Below are positions 18,612 to 27,232 of a DNA stretch of 64,000 bases, piece by piece. A program made the translations under genes and the position numbers. Position 1 is the stretch's first letter. Every line of letters starts with the position of its first letter. The DNA is taken from assembly GCF_000295095.1 (NCBI RefSeq), contig NZ_JH806632.1:1252974-1316973 (forward strand), written 5' to 3'. This DNA comes from Actinomyces timonensis DSM 23838. Lineage in GTDB: Bacteria; Actinomycetota; Actinomycetes; Actinomycetales; Actinomycetaceae. The notes under the pieces were generated by a model. The model was not told the DNA's origin. It searched no databases and worked only from the letters and a program-made list of their open reading frames with translations.

Positions 18612-19517
18612 ATGTCCGGCGTGAGCATCGAGGAGGGGCGCGCGAGGCCGACCGCGATCGGTCAGCGGAGCCGTCCGCGCCCGCGGGCGACACCACCGCG
18701 CCCCGAGCTCGACCCCCATCTCGACGCCGCCCGCAGCGGCCAGGCCAGCTCCCTGGACGCGCTCTCCTCGGCGACCCACCTCAGCCGTTTCCACCTCTCG
18801 CGCACCATCCGCGACTACCTGGGCTTCCCGCTGCGCGACTTCGTCACCGCCTCCCGCGTGGACCGCGGCATCGACGCCCTCATCGCCGGTCACGACGTCA
18901 CCCGCTCGCAGGTCGAGGCGGGCTTCGACTCGCCCTCGAGCTACCACCACGCCTTCGTCCGCCACACCGGCCTGGCGCCGTCGGCCTTCCGCGCGCAGAT
19001 GCGCGAGCTCGCGCGGTTCGTTCAGGGAATCCAGGCTGAGGACCCTGAGATGGTGCTCGTGCGCCGGTGCTTCACGCCCACCGAGCACCCCCAGGCCCAC
19101 GGCCTGCGCCTGCGGGTCGACGGCGCCGAACCCGGCAGTGCCCTCTTCCTCGCGCTGCACCCCGAGCCGCTGGTCAAGCGCGAGCCCCTGCTGGGGATCG
19201 CCCTGCTCGGGCGGCGGGACTACGAGGTCCGCGCCATCCCGGACGGGCGCTATTGGGCCATGGTCGTCGAGGTGCCCCGAGCCGACCGCCTGGGCTCCTA
19301 CTTCCATATGGGTAGCAACCGCCGCCAGATGGCGAGCGAGCCGGTGATCTTCCCTCTGAAGGAGCCGGCGTCGCTCTCGCTCTCGCTCAGGGACCAGCTG
19401 GCCTCCGACCCGCCGATCACCCTCAACCTGCCGTGGCTGCTGCTGGACGGCCTGCGCGGGCGGGGCACCGTTGAAGTGAGCAACCTGCGACAAGCGCCGG
19501 CCCCCGGCTGTCCGTAG
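18612..19517 (+). CDS. AraC-family transcriptional regulator with N-terminal DNA-binding domain
   Basis: 301 residues. The double helix-turn-helix of the AraC family lies at about residues 35-130 (SSATHLSRFHLSRTIRDYLG and the second helix pair ending in FVRHTGLAPSAFRAQM). The C-terminal 160 residues resemble an effector-binding domain of the GyrI/SOUL-like type; the ligand is unknown. Start ATG 18612 has no clear ribosome binding site; GTG 18621 is an alternative. The next gene, a VOC protein, begins 35 bases after the stop in the same direction, so the two are probably co-transcribed. It is divergent from the Cthe_2159-type lipoprotein gene. Confidence 0.82.
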   Translation: MSGVSIEEGRARPTAIGQRSRPRPRATPPRPELDPHLDAARSGQASSLDALSSATHLSRFHLSRTIRDYLGFPLRDFVTASRVDRGIDALIAGHDVTRSQVEAGFDSPSSYHHAFVRHTGLAPSAFRAQMRELARFVQGIQAEDPEMVLVRRCFTPTEHPQAHGLRLRVDGAEPGSALFLALHPEPLVKREPLLGIALLGRRDYEVRAIPDGRYWAMVVEVPRADRLGSYFHMGSNRRQMASEPVIFPLKEPASLSLSLRDQLASDPPITLNLPWLLLDGLRGRGTVEVSNLRQAPAPGCP

Positions 19518-19551
19518 CGTGGGCGGCGTCGACAGGAAAGGAACGACGCCC

Positions 19552-19965
19552 ATGCCCATTCTTGCCAGCTACATCAGCTTCCCCGGCACTGCCGCCAAGG
19601 CCTTCGCCCTTTACCACGAGCTCCTCGGCGGGGAGCTGTCGGTCATGACCTACGGCGAGTTCCCATCGATGGAGGGGATGGAGGACGTGCCAGCCGACGC
19701 CGTCGCCCACGCGACCCTCACCCTGGACGGCTGCCAGATCGCCGGCGGCGACGGCTTCGACCCCTCGGCCGACCTGGAGAACTCGAACTACTCGATCCTG
19801 CACACCGGCGTGGGCATCGACGCCGAGGCGGCGCTCATCCAGCGCTTCGTGGAGGCCGGCAGCACTGTCCTCATGCCCTTCGGCCCCGTCCCGTGGGGCG
19901 GTCACTACGGCCAGGTCCGGGACCCCTTCGGCGTCCGGTGGGACTTCGACGTCGAGATGGACTGA
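19552..19965 (+). CDS. VOC-family protein (PhnB/glyoxalase-fold)
   Basis: 137 residues with the paired beta-alpha-beta-beta-beta units of the vicinal oxygen chelate fold and the PhnB-like features YHELLGGEL, HATLTLDG and GHYGQVRDPFGVRWDF. Members include antibiotic-binding proteins, glyoxalases and 3-demethylubiquinone-like enzymes; no substrate can be assigned. ATG 19552 is chosen because AGGAAAGGA stands just upstream; the frame itself opens earlier. It follows the AraC gene directly, so the regulator may control it. A strong two-way terminator follows. Confidence 0.85.
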   Translation: MPILASYISFPGTAAKAFALYHELLGGELSVMTYGEFPSMEGMEDVPADAVAHATLTLDGCQIAGGDGFDPSADLENSNYSILHTGVGIDAEAALIQRFVEAGSTVLMPFGPVPWGGHYGQVRDPFGVRWDFDVEMD

Positions 19966-19981
19966 CGCCGGATGGCTGAAT

Positions 19982-20038
19982 GACCGGCCTCACGGGCCAT
20001 CCCCGCGCTCAGCCGCGAGACGGCCCGTGAGGCCGGTC
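19982..20038. terminator. Bidirectional terminator between VOC and VTC-domain genes
   Basis: Perfect 17-base arms (19982-19998, beginning GACCGGCCTCACGGGCC, and 20022-20038, its reverse complement) around a 23-base loop, located between two convergent genes. Confidence 0.8.
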
Positions 20039-20052
20039 TTCCCTGCGCGGGC

Positions 20053-21018
20053 TCAGCCGCGGGGCCGCGTCGCGCGAGGAGCCGCCGCCGCGCCCGCCAG
20101 GTCGCGCGTGATGACGCGGTGCCACTTGTTCGCGGGCAGATCGCGATTGAGGAGGGCCAGGCCGGTGGCGTACTTCGAGATCTTGGCGGGCCGGTGCCCC
20201 AGGCCCCACAGGAAGCGGTCGGCGGGCGACGGCGTCCCCGGGCTCTTCGTCTCGATGATCGCCTGCGGCCCGGCGGGCCTGGCGGTTCCCCGGATCGCGC
20301 CTGTGGCCGAGTGCCGGGAGGCCCGCATGGGCATCCAGGCCAGGCGCGTGTCGATGGTGGAGCGGGCCTCCGCGTGCGGCAGGTGGAGGGTCGTGCGCTC
20401 GTAGGTCGTGCCCATGACCGGCGTGAGCTCGGAGGCGACCCGCTCGGCCTCCTCTCGGGTGCGGCACACGTTGGAGCCGAGCAGGAGCCCGGCGACGAAC
20501 GCGCGACCCTGAGGGGTGAGGCGGTCGGCGTCGTCGAGGGCGTAGGGGATGCGCTCCTTGATGGTGGCGCCGCGGGGGCCCCGGGTCTTGACCTCGAGGA
20601 AGCACAGGTCGGAGTCGAGGTAGGAGCGGGTGCGTACCTTGAAGCGGCGCCTGCGCTTGCGGGCCGTGAGGTGGTAGGCGGCGAGGTCGGGGGTGTCGAA
20701 GTAGGTCGAGGCGTAGGCGAAGGAGCGCTGCCCCTTGATCTCCAGGGCCCGGGACCTTCCCACGATGCCGGAGGCGAGCGCGTCCAGGAGGGCCTGCGCC
20801 GCCTCGACGGGCACGAGGTACTTGCGGTCCATGCGGGTCAGCAGGCCCGCGGTGGCGTTGAGCTCGTCAAGGCTGATCGCGTCAAGGGCCCGCGTGCTCA
20901 GCGCCGGGTGCGTGGCCGCGGCGGTGAGGTGGTGGCCGGTGAGGGTGGGCGCCGCGGGAGTCAGGGGGGCGGCGGTGCTCCGGGAGAAGGTGGCGGCTGT
21001 TGCGGTGGCGGCGGTCAT
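20053..21018 (-). CDS. VTC-domain (polyphosphate polymerase-like) protein
   Basis: 321 residues. The VTC tunnel-fold features are present: RMDRKYLVP with basic residues, YASTYFDTPDLAAYH, RRRRFKVRTRSYLDSDLCFLEVK (split here: RRRRFKVRTRSY then FLEVK), a TIKER-type segment, and the late acidic/basic strand AIIETKSPG with KISKYATG. In eukaryotes this fold makes polyphosphate from ATP; bacterial homologues beside DUF4956 and CotH genes are poorly characterised. No membrane segment is seen. It lies about 50 bases after the DUF4956 gene on the same strand, so the two are probably one operon. Confidence 0.85.
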   Translation of the reverse strand: MTAATATAATFSRSTAAPLTPAAPTLTGHHLTAAATHPALSTRALDAISLDELNATAGLLTRMDRKYLVPVEAAQALLDALASGIVGRSRALEIKGQRSFAYASTYFDTPDLAAYHLTARKRRRRFKVRTRSYLDSDLCFLEVKTRGPRGATIKERIPYALDDADRLTPQGRAFVAGLLLGSNVCRTREEAERVASELTPVMGTTYERTTLHLPHAEARSTIDTRLAWMPMRASRHSATGAIRGTARPAGPQAIIETKSPGTPSPADRFLWGLGHRPAKISKYATGLALLNRDLPANKWHRVITRDLAGAAAAPRATRPRG

Positions 21019-21067
21019 GATCCTCTCCTCTCAGGGACGTGGTGGCGGATGCTGGGACGTGTCATGC

Positions 21068-21880
21068 TCAGCGCAGGGCGGTGAGTGACTCGTAGCGAGG
21101 CTGAGGGGCCGGAGGGGTGGGGGGAACCGCCTGGCTGCCAGGACTGAAGCTCGGCTGCAGGGGGGCGGAGGGGTTCCACTGCTCGGGCTCGCCCGTCGCG
21201 GCGGTGAGGTGGACCGGCGCGGTCGCCGCCACTCCCGCCCGGGCCTGCGGGCTGGCGGTGGAGGCGGCGGCCGCCGCGGTCATGGCGCTGGTCGCGTCAG
21301 CCGCATGGGCTGGCGCCGTGGGTGCGCCGGCGCTGGGGAGGGTGTAGCGCACATCCACGAGCGTCGTGTCGTCGACGAGGTCAAGGCTCTGGACGGTGAG
21401 GCTGCGGACAGTGCCGCCCAGGAGCGACTCCAGGTGGGCCTTGAGCTCCGCCTCATTGGCGATGGCGCGATCCACGGTGACGATCTGGTGGCGGTTGCGG
21501 CCCAGGAGCGCGGGGTGGTCGCCGAGCCACAGGGAGACGACGACGAGCGCCATGAGCGCGGCGACCATCGCCAGCGGGGCTGTCTGGATACCGCCGAGGA
21601 GGCCGAGGGCCAGGGCGGCGAAGAAGTAGGCGACCTCGTGCTGCTCCAGCTCGGTGGAGCGCAGGCGGATGATGGAGAGAACACCGAAGAGGCCCAGGCC
21701 CAGGCCAGCGGCCACAGAGGCCGTCGAGAGCAGGAGGGTGACGGCAAGGACGCCGATATTGACGCCGGTGTAGGCGGCCACGAGGTCCTTGCGGTGGTGC
21801 CGGCGGGAGTAGAGGGCGCCTACGAGGATGCCGAGGGCGATGATGTCGGCAGCCATGTAGGCGAGGGAGAGGGCGGTCAT
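21068..21880 (-). CDS. DUF4956 membrane protein
   Basis: 270 residues from ATG 21880, which has AGGAG 8 bases upstream; a GTG eight codons earlier is less well placed. Three to four hydrophobic segments in the first 135 residues (for example MAADIIALGILVGAL, LAVTLLLSTASVAAGLGLG, ALALGLLGGI) surround the conserved loop GVLSIIRLRS, followed by a soluble domain of about 70 residues and an Ala/Pro-rich tail. DUF4956 proteins accompany VTC-domain proteins in many actinobacteria and firmicutes, which suggests a membrane partner; the activity is unknown. First gene of the DUF4956-VTC pair. Confidence 0.85.
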   Translation of the reverse strand: MTALSLAYMAADIIALGILVGALYSRRHHRKDLVAAYTGVNIGVLAVTLLLSTASVAAGLGLGLFGVLSIIRLRSTELEQHEVAYFFAALALGLLGGIQTAPLAMVAALMALVVVSLWLGDHPALLGRNRHQIVTVDRAIANEAELKAHLESLLGGTVRSLTVQSLDLVDDTTLVDVRYTLPSAGAPTAPAHAADATSAMTAAAAASTASPQARAGVAATAPVHLTAATGEPEQWNPSAPLQPSFSPGSQAVPPTPPAPQPRYESLTALR

Positions 21881-22488
21881 GGGGATCACTCCTGAGGTTG
21901 TCACTGGCTGGTGACTACTAGTGAAATGCCTGATCCCATGGGGAGCCTGTGAGAACGGTGAGAGCGACGCATGGGTTTTTCAGCTCGGGCGGGCCCGGAT
22001 CGAGCGGCGTGGGTGGGGCGGGCGCCTGCCGCGGCGCGGGCCGCCGGGCGACACGCCGATGGCGCGCTGCGACGCGGATGACTTTTCGGTCTCGATCCCC
22101 AGGCTGGGGAAGCGCCCGGCGCGCGGTGGCTTCAACGGCTGTGGTTAACGGCCCCGGATTCGTGTCAGACCCCTGCGGCAGCATGGTGGCGCGGGTTCGG
22201 CGGGGCCGGACTCTCTTGGCGCCGGGGCCGGCGGGCGGGCCCGCCCACCGGCTGTCCACAGGCCGGGGCCCACTGTCCACAGGGAGGAGGAGTGCTATGC
22301 ACAGCAGCGTGGTGGACACATCATCTTGGGGTGGTGGACCACCCCCACCCCCAGGGGTAGTGTTCAGATCTGCGAGGGACCCGTGCCCTCCCAAGAATGA
22401 CAACCGTGTGGTTACGCCAGTGGAACCCCCTCATCGCAGGGAGTCCGGGGCGGCCGCAGGGGGCTCCGATCAAGAGGAAGGCCCAGCC
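21881..22488. promoter_or_regulatory. 608-base intergenic region between divergent DUF4956 and nrdH genes
   Basis: No convincing gene. Two identical copies of CTGTCCACAGG stand at 22252-22262 and 22273-22283, 21 bases apart (two helical turns). They resemble the actinobacterial DnaA box TTGTCCACA. Further down, ACACATCATCTTGGGG (22316-22331) and CCCCAGGGGTAGTGTT (22349-22364), 33 bases apart, partly match NrdR-box pairs; this match is weak. GGTGGTGGAC is repeated at about 22309 and 22332. The nrdH ribosome binding site is AGAGGAAGG at about 22473. Confidence 0.5.
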
Positions 22489-22734
22489 ATGCCGATCACC
22501 GTCTACAGCAAGCCCAACTGCTTCCAGTGCACCGCGACCTACCGCGCGCTGGACAAGGCCGGCCTGTCCTACAGCACGGTGGACATCTCCGTCGACGCTG
22601 AGGCCCTGGAGCAGGTCAAGTCCCTGGGGTACGCCCAGGCTCCCGTCGTCATCGCTGGCGGGGACCACTGGTCCGGCTTTCGCCCGGACAAGATCAAGGG
22701 CCTTGTCGCGGCCGCTGAGGCCGTCGCCATCTGA
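22489..22734 (+). CDS. nrdH: Glutaredoxin-like protein NrdH
   Basis: 81 residues. The redox-active motif CFQC follows KPN (residues 9-14). The ending [12 protein letters not shown] is the usual NrdH C-terminal signature. It reduces the class Ib ribonucleotide reductase, receiving electrons from thioredoxin reductase. First gene of nrdH-nrdI-nrdE; the next start is 15 bases after its stop. Length is normal for the family. Confidence 0.95.
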   Translation: MPITVYSKPNCFQCTATYRALDKAGLSYSTVDISVDAEALEQVKSLGYAQAPVVIAGGDHWSGFRPDKIKGLVAAAEAVAI

Positions 22735-22748
22735 GGTGGCGGCGAGTC

Positions 22749-23159
22749 GTGCCTGACGCGCCCCTCCTCGTCTACTTCTCCTCCGTCTCGGAGAACACGC
22801 ATCGCTTCGTCGGGAAGCTCGGCTTCCCGACGAAGCGGATCCCCCTCCTTCCCAAGGAGTCTCCCCTGAGGGTCGACGACGAGTACATCCTCGTCGTGCC
22901 GACCTATGGTGGTGGCGCCGTGAAGGGGGCGGTGCCCAAGCAGGTTATCGCCTTCCTCAACAACCCGGACAATCGGGCGCTGTGCCGGGGCGTCATCGCC
23001 TCGGGCAATACCAACTTCGGCGAGGCCTACTGCCTGGCGGGTGACATCATCGCCAGCAAGCTGGGGGTGCCGTTCCTGTACCGATATGAGCTGCTCGGCA
23101 CCCCCACGGACGTTGCACGCGTCAAAGAAGGATTGGAAGACTTTTGGCAGACACGCTGA
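22749..23159 (+). CDS. nrdI: Flavodoxin-like protein NrdI
   Basis: 136 residues from GTG 22749. It has the FMN-binding features of Nrd[25 protein letters not shown] and [15 protein letters not shown]. It supplies oxidant to assemble the dimanganese-tyrosyl radical cofactor of NrdF. The last 16 bases overlap the start of nrdE, so translation is coupled. Weak ribosome binding site. Confidence 0.94.
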   Translation: MPDAPLLVYFSSVSENTHRFVGKLGFPTKRIPLLPKESPLRVDDEYILVVPTYGGGAVKGAVPKQVIAFLNNPDNRALCRGVIASGNTNFGEAYCLAGDIIASKLGVPFLYRYELLGTPTDVARVKEGLEDFWQTR

Positions 23160-25300
23160 CGGACACCGGCTCAGAGACCGTGTCCTCCCCGGAGCTGGAC
23201 TACCACGCGCTCAACGCGAAGCTGAACCTCTACGACGCGCAGGGCAGGATCCAGTTCGACGCCGACCATGAGGCGGCCCGGCAGTACTTCCTCCAGCACG
23301 TCAACCAGAACACGGTCTTCTTCCACGACCTGGAGGAGAAGCTCAAGTACCTGGTTGAGGAGGGCTACTACGAGGGCCACATTCTGGACAAGTACTCCCC
23401 GGAGTTCGTCAAGTCCGCCTTCAAGGCCGCCTACGCCCACAAGTTTCGCTTCGAGACCTTCCTGGGTGCCTTCAAGTACTACACCTCGTACACGCTCAAG
23501 ACCTTCGACGGGAAGCGCTACCTGGAGCGCTTCGAGGACCGCGTCACCATGGTGGCCCTCACCCTGGCCGACGGCGATGAGCAGCTGGCCCTCGACCTCG
23601 TCGACGAGATGATGTCCGGCCGCTTCCAGCCGGCCACCCCCACCTTCCTCAATGAAGGCAAGGCCCAGCGCGGGGAGCCCGTCTCCTGCTTCCTCGTGCG
23701 CATCGAGGACAACATGGAGTCCATCGCCCGCGGCATCAACTCCGCCCTCCAGCTGTCCAAGCGCGGCGGGGGAGTGGCCCTCCTGCTGAGCAACCTGCGG
23801 GAGATGGGCGCCCCCATCAAGCGCATCGAGAACCAGTCCAGCGGCGTCATCCCCGTCATGAAGCTGCTGGAGGACTCCTTCTCCTACGCCAACCAGCTCG
23901 GCGCCCGCCAGGGCGCGGGCGCGGTCTACCTCCACGCGCACCACCCGGACATCATGCGGTTCCTCGACACCAAGCGCGAGAACGCCGATGAGAAGATCCG
24001 CATCAAGACGCTCTCGCTGGGCGTCGTCATCCCGGACATCACCTTCGAGCTCGCCAAGAACAACGAGGACATGTACCTGTTCTCCCCCTACGACGTCGAG
24101 CGCGTCTACGGGGTCCCCTTCTCGGACATCAACGTCACCGAGAAGTACCGCGAGATGGTGGACGACGGCCGCATCAAGAAGAAGAAGATCAACGCCCGCG
24201 TCTTCTTCCAGACGCTGGCCGAGATCCAGTTCGAGTCCGGCTACCCGTACGTCATGTTCGAGGACACGGTCAACAAGGCCAACCCCATCAAGGGCAAGGT
24301 CAGCATGTCGAACCTGTGCTCCGAGATCCTGCAGGTCTCCGAGCCCAGCCAGCTCAACGAGGACCTCTCCTACGCGCACGTCGGCAAGGACATCTCCTGC
24401 AACCTCGGCTCCCTCAACATCGCCAAGACGATGGACTCCCCGGACTTCGCGCGCACCATTCGCACGGCCGTGCGCGGGCTGACCGCCGTCTCGGACCAGA
24501 CGCACCTGCCCAGCGTCCCCTCGATCGACCGCGGCAACCACGAGTCCCATGCCATCGGCCTGGGGCAGATGAACCTCCACGGCTTCCTGGCGCGCGAGTC
24601 GATCTTCTACGGAAGCGAGGAGGGCCTGGACTTCACCAACGTGTACTTCGCCTGCGTGCTCTACGCGGCCCTGGAGGCCTCGTGCGAGCTGGCGATCGAG
24701 CGCGGTGAGACCTTCGTCGGCTTCGAGGACTCCGCCTACGCCAGTGGCGAGTTCTTCACCAAGTACACGACGCAGGACTTCGTGCCCGTCACGGAGAAGG
24801 TCAAGGCGATTTTCGCCGCCTCCTCGGCGCATGTGCCCACCCGCGAGGACTGGGCGCGCCTGGCCGCCAAGGTCAAGGAGCACGGCCTGTACAACCGCAA
24901 CCTCCAGGCGGTGCCGCCCACCGGCTCGATCTCCTACATCAACGGCTCGACCTCCTCGATCCACCCGATCGTCTCCAAGATCGAGATCCGCAAGGAGGGC
25001 AAGATCGGGCGCGTCTACTACCCGGCGCCCTACATGACGAATGACAACCTGGAGTACTACCAGGACGCTTACGAGATCGGCCCGGAGAAGATCATCGACA
25101 CCTATGCCGCGGCCACGCAGCACGTCGACCAGGGCCTGAGCCTCACGCTGTTCTTCCCGGACACCGCCACCACCCGCGATGTCAACCGCGCCCAGATCTA
25201 CGCCTGGCGCAAGGGCATCAAGACGCTCTACTACATCCGCCTGCGCCAGGCCGCCCTCGAGGGCACCGAGGTCCAGGGCTGCGTCTCCTGCATGCTCTGA
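23144..25300 (+). CDS. nrdE: Class Ib ribonucleoside-diphosphate reductase alpha subunit
   Basis: 718 residues from TTG 23144, inside the end of nrdI, with GGAAG about 5 bases upstream. It reduces ribonucleoside diphosphates. There is no N-terminal ATP-cone, as expected for class Ib. Substrate-site features include [19 protein letters not shown] (first redox Cys), SNLCSEI and NLGSLNIAK in the barrel, and the mobile C-terminal pair in GCVSCML that receives electrons from NrdH. Its radical-generating partner nrdF is not next door but 8.8 kb downstream on the same strand. Confidence 0.96.
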   Translation: MADTLTDTGSETVSSPELDYHALNAKLNLYDAQGRIQFDADHEAARQYFLQHVNQNTVFFHDLEEKLKYLVEEGYYEGHILDKYSPEFVKSAFKAAYAHKFRFETFLGAFKYYTSYTLKTFDGKRYLERFEDRVTMVALTLADGDEQLALDLVDEMMSGRFQPATPTFLNEGKAQRGEPVSCFLVRIEDNMESIARGINSALQLSKRGGGVALLLSNLREMGAPIKRIENQSSGVIPVMKLLEDSFSYANQLGARQGAGAVYLHAHHPDIMRFLDTKRENADEKIRIKTLSLGVVIPDITFELAKNNEDMYLFSPYDVERVYGVPFSDINVTEKYREMVDDGRIKKKKINARVFFQTLAEIQFESGYPYVMFEDTVNKANPIKGKVSMSNLCSEILQVSEPSQLNEDLSYAHVGKDISCNLGSLNIAKTMDSPDFARTIRTAVRGLTAVSDQTHLPSVPSIDRGNHESHAIGLGQMNLHGFLARESIFYGSEEGLDFTNVYFACVLYAALEASCELAIERGETFVGFEDSAYASGEFFTKYTTQDFVPVTEKVKAIFAASSAHVPTREDWARLAAKVKEHGLYNRNLQAVPPTGSISYINGSTSSIHPIVSKIEIRKEGKIGRVYYPAPYMTNDNLEYYQDAYEIGPEKIIDTYAAATQHVDQGLSLTLFFPDTATTRDVNRAQIYAWRKGIKTLYYIRLRQAALEGTEVQGCVSCML

Positions 25301-25395
25301 GGTCGGCTGGCTCATGGCGCGAGAGCCCGCGAGCGAGGGGAGGGACCTCGCAGGGCTGGAGTTGAGCGTGGTCGAGGTCCCGTGAGATGACGCGA

Positions 25396-25432
25396 AACCC
25401 GGCTCGCCCACCGTCCGGCAGGCTGCCGGGTT
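25396..25432 (+). terminator. Possible terminator after nrdE
   Basis: AACCCGGC (25396-25403) pairs with GCCGGGTT (25425-25432), and a second palindrome CCGGCAGGCTGCCGG lies at 25415-25429. Placed 95 bases after nrdE. No clear T-run. Confidence 0.4.
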
Positions 25433-25525
25433 CACTTAGCAGGGCTACTGCCCTGAGCCCTTCTACCGTATGCGAGTCGGGGCCTGAGATCCAGGGGCAT
25501 GGAGCGACTGGGTGCGCGGGCGGGC

Positions 25526-26089
25526 TCAGGCCTGGCCGCCGCAGTTCCCCACGGGGAACTCCTTGTCCCTCCTCCTGACGGCGCGGACGATGAGCGCGGC
25601 CCCGGCGTGCGCCGCCGCGAGCACCGGCAGCGAGGCGGCGATCCCGCGCGCGCTCACCCGGTTCGGCACGCCCTCCTCGCGCAGCGCCTTCCAGGTCCAA
25701 GCGCCCGAGGCGATGACGAGCGGGGCGGTCAGCGCGCCGGAGACGTACCCGCGCCGCGCCAGGCACAGGCCCAGGTGCCCAAACCCGTGCAGGCCAAAGG
25801 CCGCCGCCGCGTTCTGGAACCACGCCGAGCGGCCACCGCTGCGATAGCCCGCGATCGAGGCGCCCACCCAATGGGTGCCGATAAGCGCGATCCCCGTCGT
25901 CACATGGGCCTGGCTCACGCCGTCCTGCCTGAGTCCGTCCGGGATCGGTGCCCAATCGGGCAGGGCGCGGCACAGCTCTCGGGAGGAGGCGCGGTACGTC
26001 AGGAGCTCCTCGGCGTCGTTGGCCAGGTAGCTCGCCGCCAGCGCCAAGCACGTCAGCTCGGCGCGGCGCGGGCGCGCGGGGCTGCTCAT
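25526..26089 (-). CDS. HXXEE-family membrane protein, second of a tandem pair, with Asn in place of the signature His
   Basis: 187 residues with four hydrophobic segments. It aligns along its length with the product of 26086-26694 (signature region, AGYRSGGRSAWFQNAAAAFG against DGYRTRGRSAFYQSMLYGYG, then HGFGHLG against HTFIHLG). The motif that names the family, His-x-x-Glu-Glu, reads N24-D-A-E-E28 here, so the first ligand is replaced. Function of the family is unknown. The start ATG overlaps the stop of the first gene (ATGA), with GGAAAGGGG upstream: coupled translation. Confidence 0.78.
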   Translation of the reverse strand: MSSPARPRRAELTCLALAASYLANDAEELLTYRASSRELCRALPDWAPIPDGLRQDGVSQAHVTTGIALIGTHWVGASIAGYRSGGRSAWFQNAAAAFGLHGFGHLGLCLARRGYVSGALTAPLVIASGAWTWKALREEGVPNRVSARGIAASLPVLAAAHAGAALIVRAVRRRDKEFPVGNCGGQA

Positions 26090-26694
26090 GGCCGCGCCCC
26101 TTTCCACCGGCGCGTCACGAGGTAGGCGCCGCCGTGGAGCGCGAGCGCCACCACAGGGAAGGCCGCCATCGTCCATCGCCGGGGCTCGAGCTCCACGCCG
26201 TCGGACCTCAGAGCCGCATTGGCGAAGAGCCAGAAGGGCAGGACCACAGGGAGGGCCGTCGCGCAGCCACTGGTGTAGCCGCGCGTCAGCGCCGCCGAGC
26301 CCAGGTGGATGAAGGTATGCATCCCGTAGCCGTAGAGCATCGATTGGTAGAAGGCCGAGCGGCCCCGCGTGCGGTAGCCGTCGATCGACGCCGCTGCCAT
26401 GAGCAGCCCCATCGCGGATAGCGCCACGTAGACCTGATCGCGGGACAACCCGTCGCGGCGCACGTCCTCGGGCAGGAATGGCGCCGACCTCAGGAAGGGG
26501 TGCGGATGGCCCGGCATGGTCGCGTACTCCTCCAGGTCGTGCGCGAGCCAGGAGAAGAAGAGCCCCGCTGTCGCCAGGTCCACCGCGTCCACTCCGCCGG
26601 GCGCGACGGCGCGCCTCCCCGTGCCATCACCGAGCCCCCGACCATTCCGACGTCCACCGCGCGCCCTCTGACCAGGCATCATCATTGCGAGCAT
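26086..26694 (-). CDS. HXXEE-family membrane protein, first of a tandem pair
   Basis: About 202 residues from ATG 26694 (GGAG 8 bases upstream; GTG 26703 also possible). The signature H52-D-L-E-E56 sits in the first hydrophobic segment and is followed by three more membrane segments; a second conserved His occurs in HTFIHLGS. The family name comes from this motif, and no biochemical activity is established. The first 35 residues are polar and Arg/Gly-rich, which is unusual. The gene opens a two-gene operon and has a tandem palindrome in its upstream region. Confidence 0.78.
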   Translation of the reverse strand: MLAMMMPGQRARGGRRNGRGLGDGTGRRAVAPGGVDAVDLATAGLFFSWLAHDLEEYATMPGHPHPFLRSAPFLPEDVRRDGLSRDQVYVALSAMGLLMAAASIDGYRTRGRSAFYQSMLYGYGMHTFIHLGSAALTRGYTSGCATALPVVLPFWLFANAALRSDGVELEPRRWTMAAFPVVALALHGGAYLVTRRWKGARP

Positions 26695-26722
26695 GACCAT
26701 CACTCCGCATCCGCATCACAAA

Positions 26723-26753
26723 CGCAACTAACGGTTGCGCTACAAATGGTAGC
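26723..26753 (-). promoter_or_regulatory. Tandem abutting operators upstream of the HXXEE pair
   Basis: Two 15-base dyads of the form GCWAC-N5-GTWGC touch end to end: GCAAC-TAACG-GTTGC at 26724-26738 and GCTAC-AAATG-GTAGC at 26739-26753. The first extends to CGCAAC...GTTGCG. They lie about 30 bases before the first HXXEE start in a relatively AT-rich stretch, as expected for a TetR- or MerR-type repressor site. No regulator gene is adjacent. Confidence 0.55.
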
Positions 26754-26809
26754 GTATTGCGGGGCAGGATGGAAGAGGCGCGGGTCCGTGCTCGTCGGGC
26801 GCGCGGGTC

Positions 26810-27118
26810 TCAGCCCTGGTCGCGCAGGTGGGCCTCGACGCGCTCGACCTTCGCGGTGAGCTGGCCGGTGAAGCCCGGGCGGATGTCCGCCTTGAGCACG
26901 AGGCTCACGCGCGGGCTCACCTCGCCGACCGCCTCGCAGGCGCGCTTGACCACCGCCATGCACTCATCCCACTCTCCCTCCAGGGTGGTGAACATCGACG
27001 TCGTCTCGCAGGGCAGTCCGGACTCGCGGCACACGCGCACCGCTCGGGCGACCGCCGCGGACAGCGAGCCATCGGGATCATCAGTGGTGGATGGGGACAC
27101 GGAGAAAGCCACAAGCAT
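26810..27118 (-). CDS. MTH1187-type thiamine-binding protein (DUF77)
   Basis: 102 residues with the ferredoxin-like fold of the MTH1187/YkoF group: FSVSPSTT at the start, CRESGLPCETTSMFTTLEG in the middle and VSLVLKADIRPG near the end. These small cytoplasmic proteins bind hydroxymethylpyrimidine or thiamine compounds. No thiamine gene or TPP riboswitch is nearby. It lies upstream of the HXXEE pair on the same strand, 116 bases away, probably in its own transcript. Confidence 0.85.
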   Translation of the reverse strand: MLVAFSVSPSTTDDPDGSLSAAVARAVRVCRESGLPCETTSMFTTLEGEWDECMAVVKRACEAVGEVSPRVSLVLKADIRPGFTGQLTAKVERVEAHLRDQG

Positions 27119-27160
27119 GGCCCCAGCGTAAGTGGACCCGCCCCGCGCGTGTTCTGAACC

Positions 27161-27212
27161 GGTCTCGCCGTGCTGTTCGCCCGGTTTCGCCGTGCTGTTC
27201 GCCCGGTCTCGG
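27161..27212 (-). repeat. Intergenic 22-base-period repeat, site A (two units plus a partial third)
   Basis: On the plus strand, unit 1 is 27161-27182 and unit 2 is 27183-27204. Each begins GGTYTCGCCGTGCTG and ends TTCGCCC; a partial GGTCTCGG follows at 27205-27212. The site lies between the stop of the P-loop kinase gene (27233) and the start of the thiamine-binding gene. Sites B to E are at 42.3, 46.7, 58.8 and 59.6 kb. Confidence 0.85.
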
Positions 27213-27232
27213 CGAGGGAGAGGAGGGGCGGG

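Noticed and set aside
23171-25435. Antisense ORF of 754 codons over nrdE
   Set aside because: Mirrors nrdE in a high-GC sequence; low-complexity Val/Leu/Gly composition and no family resemblance.
27161-27212. CRISPR-like array
   Set aside because: The units are directly tandem with no spacers, and no cas genes are present.
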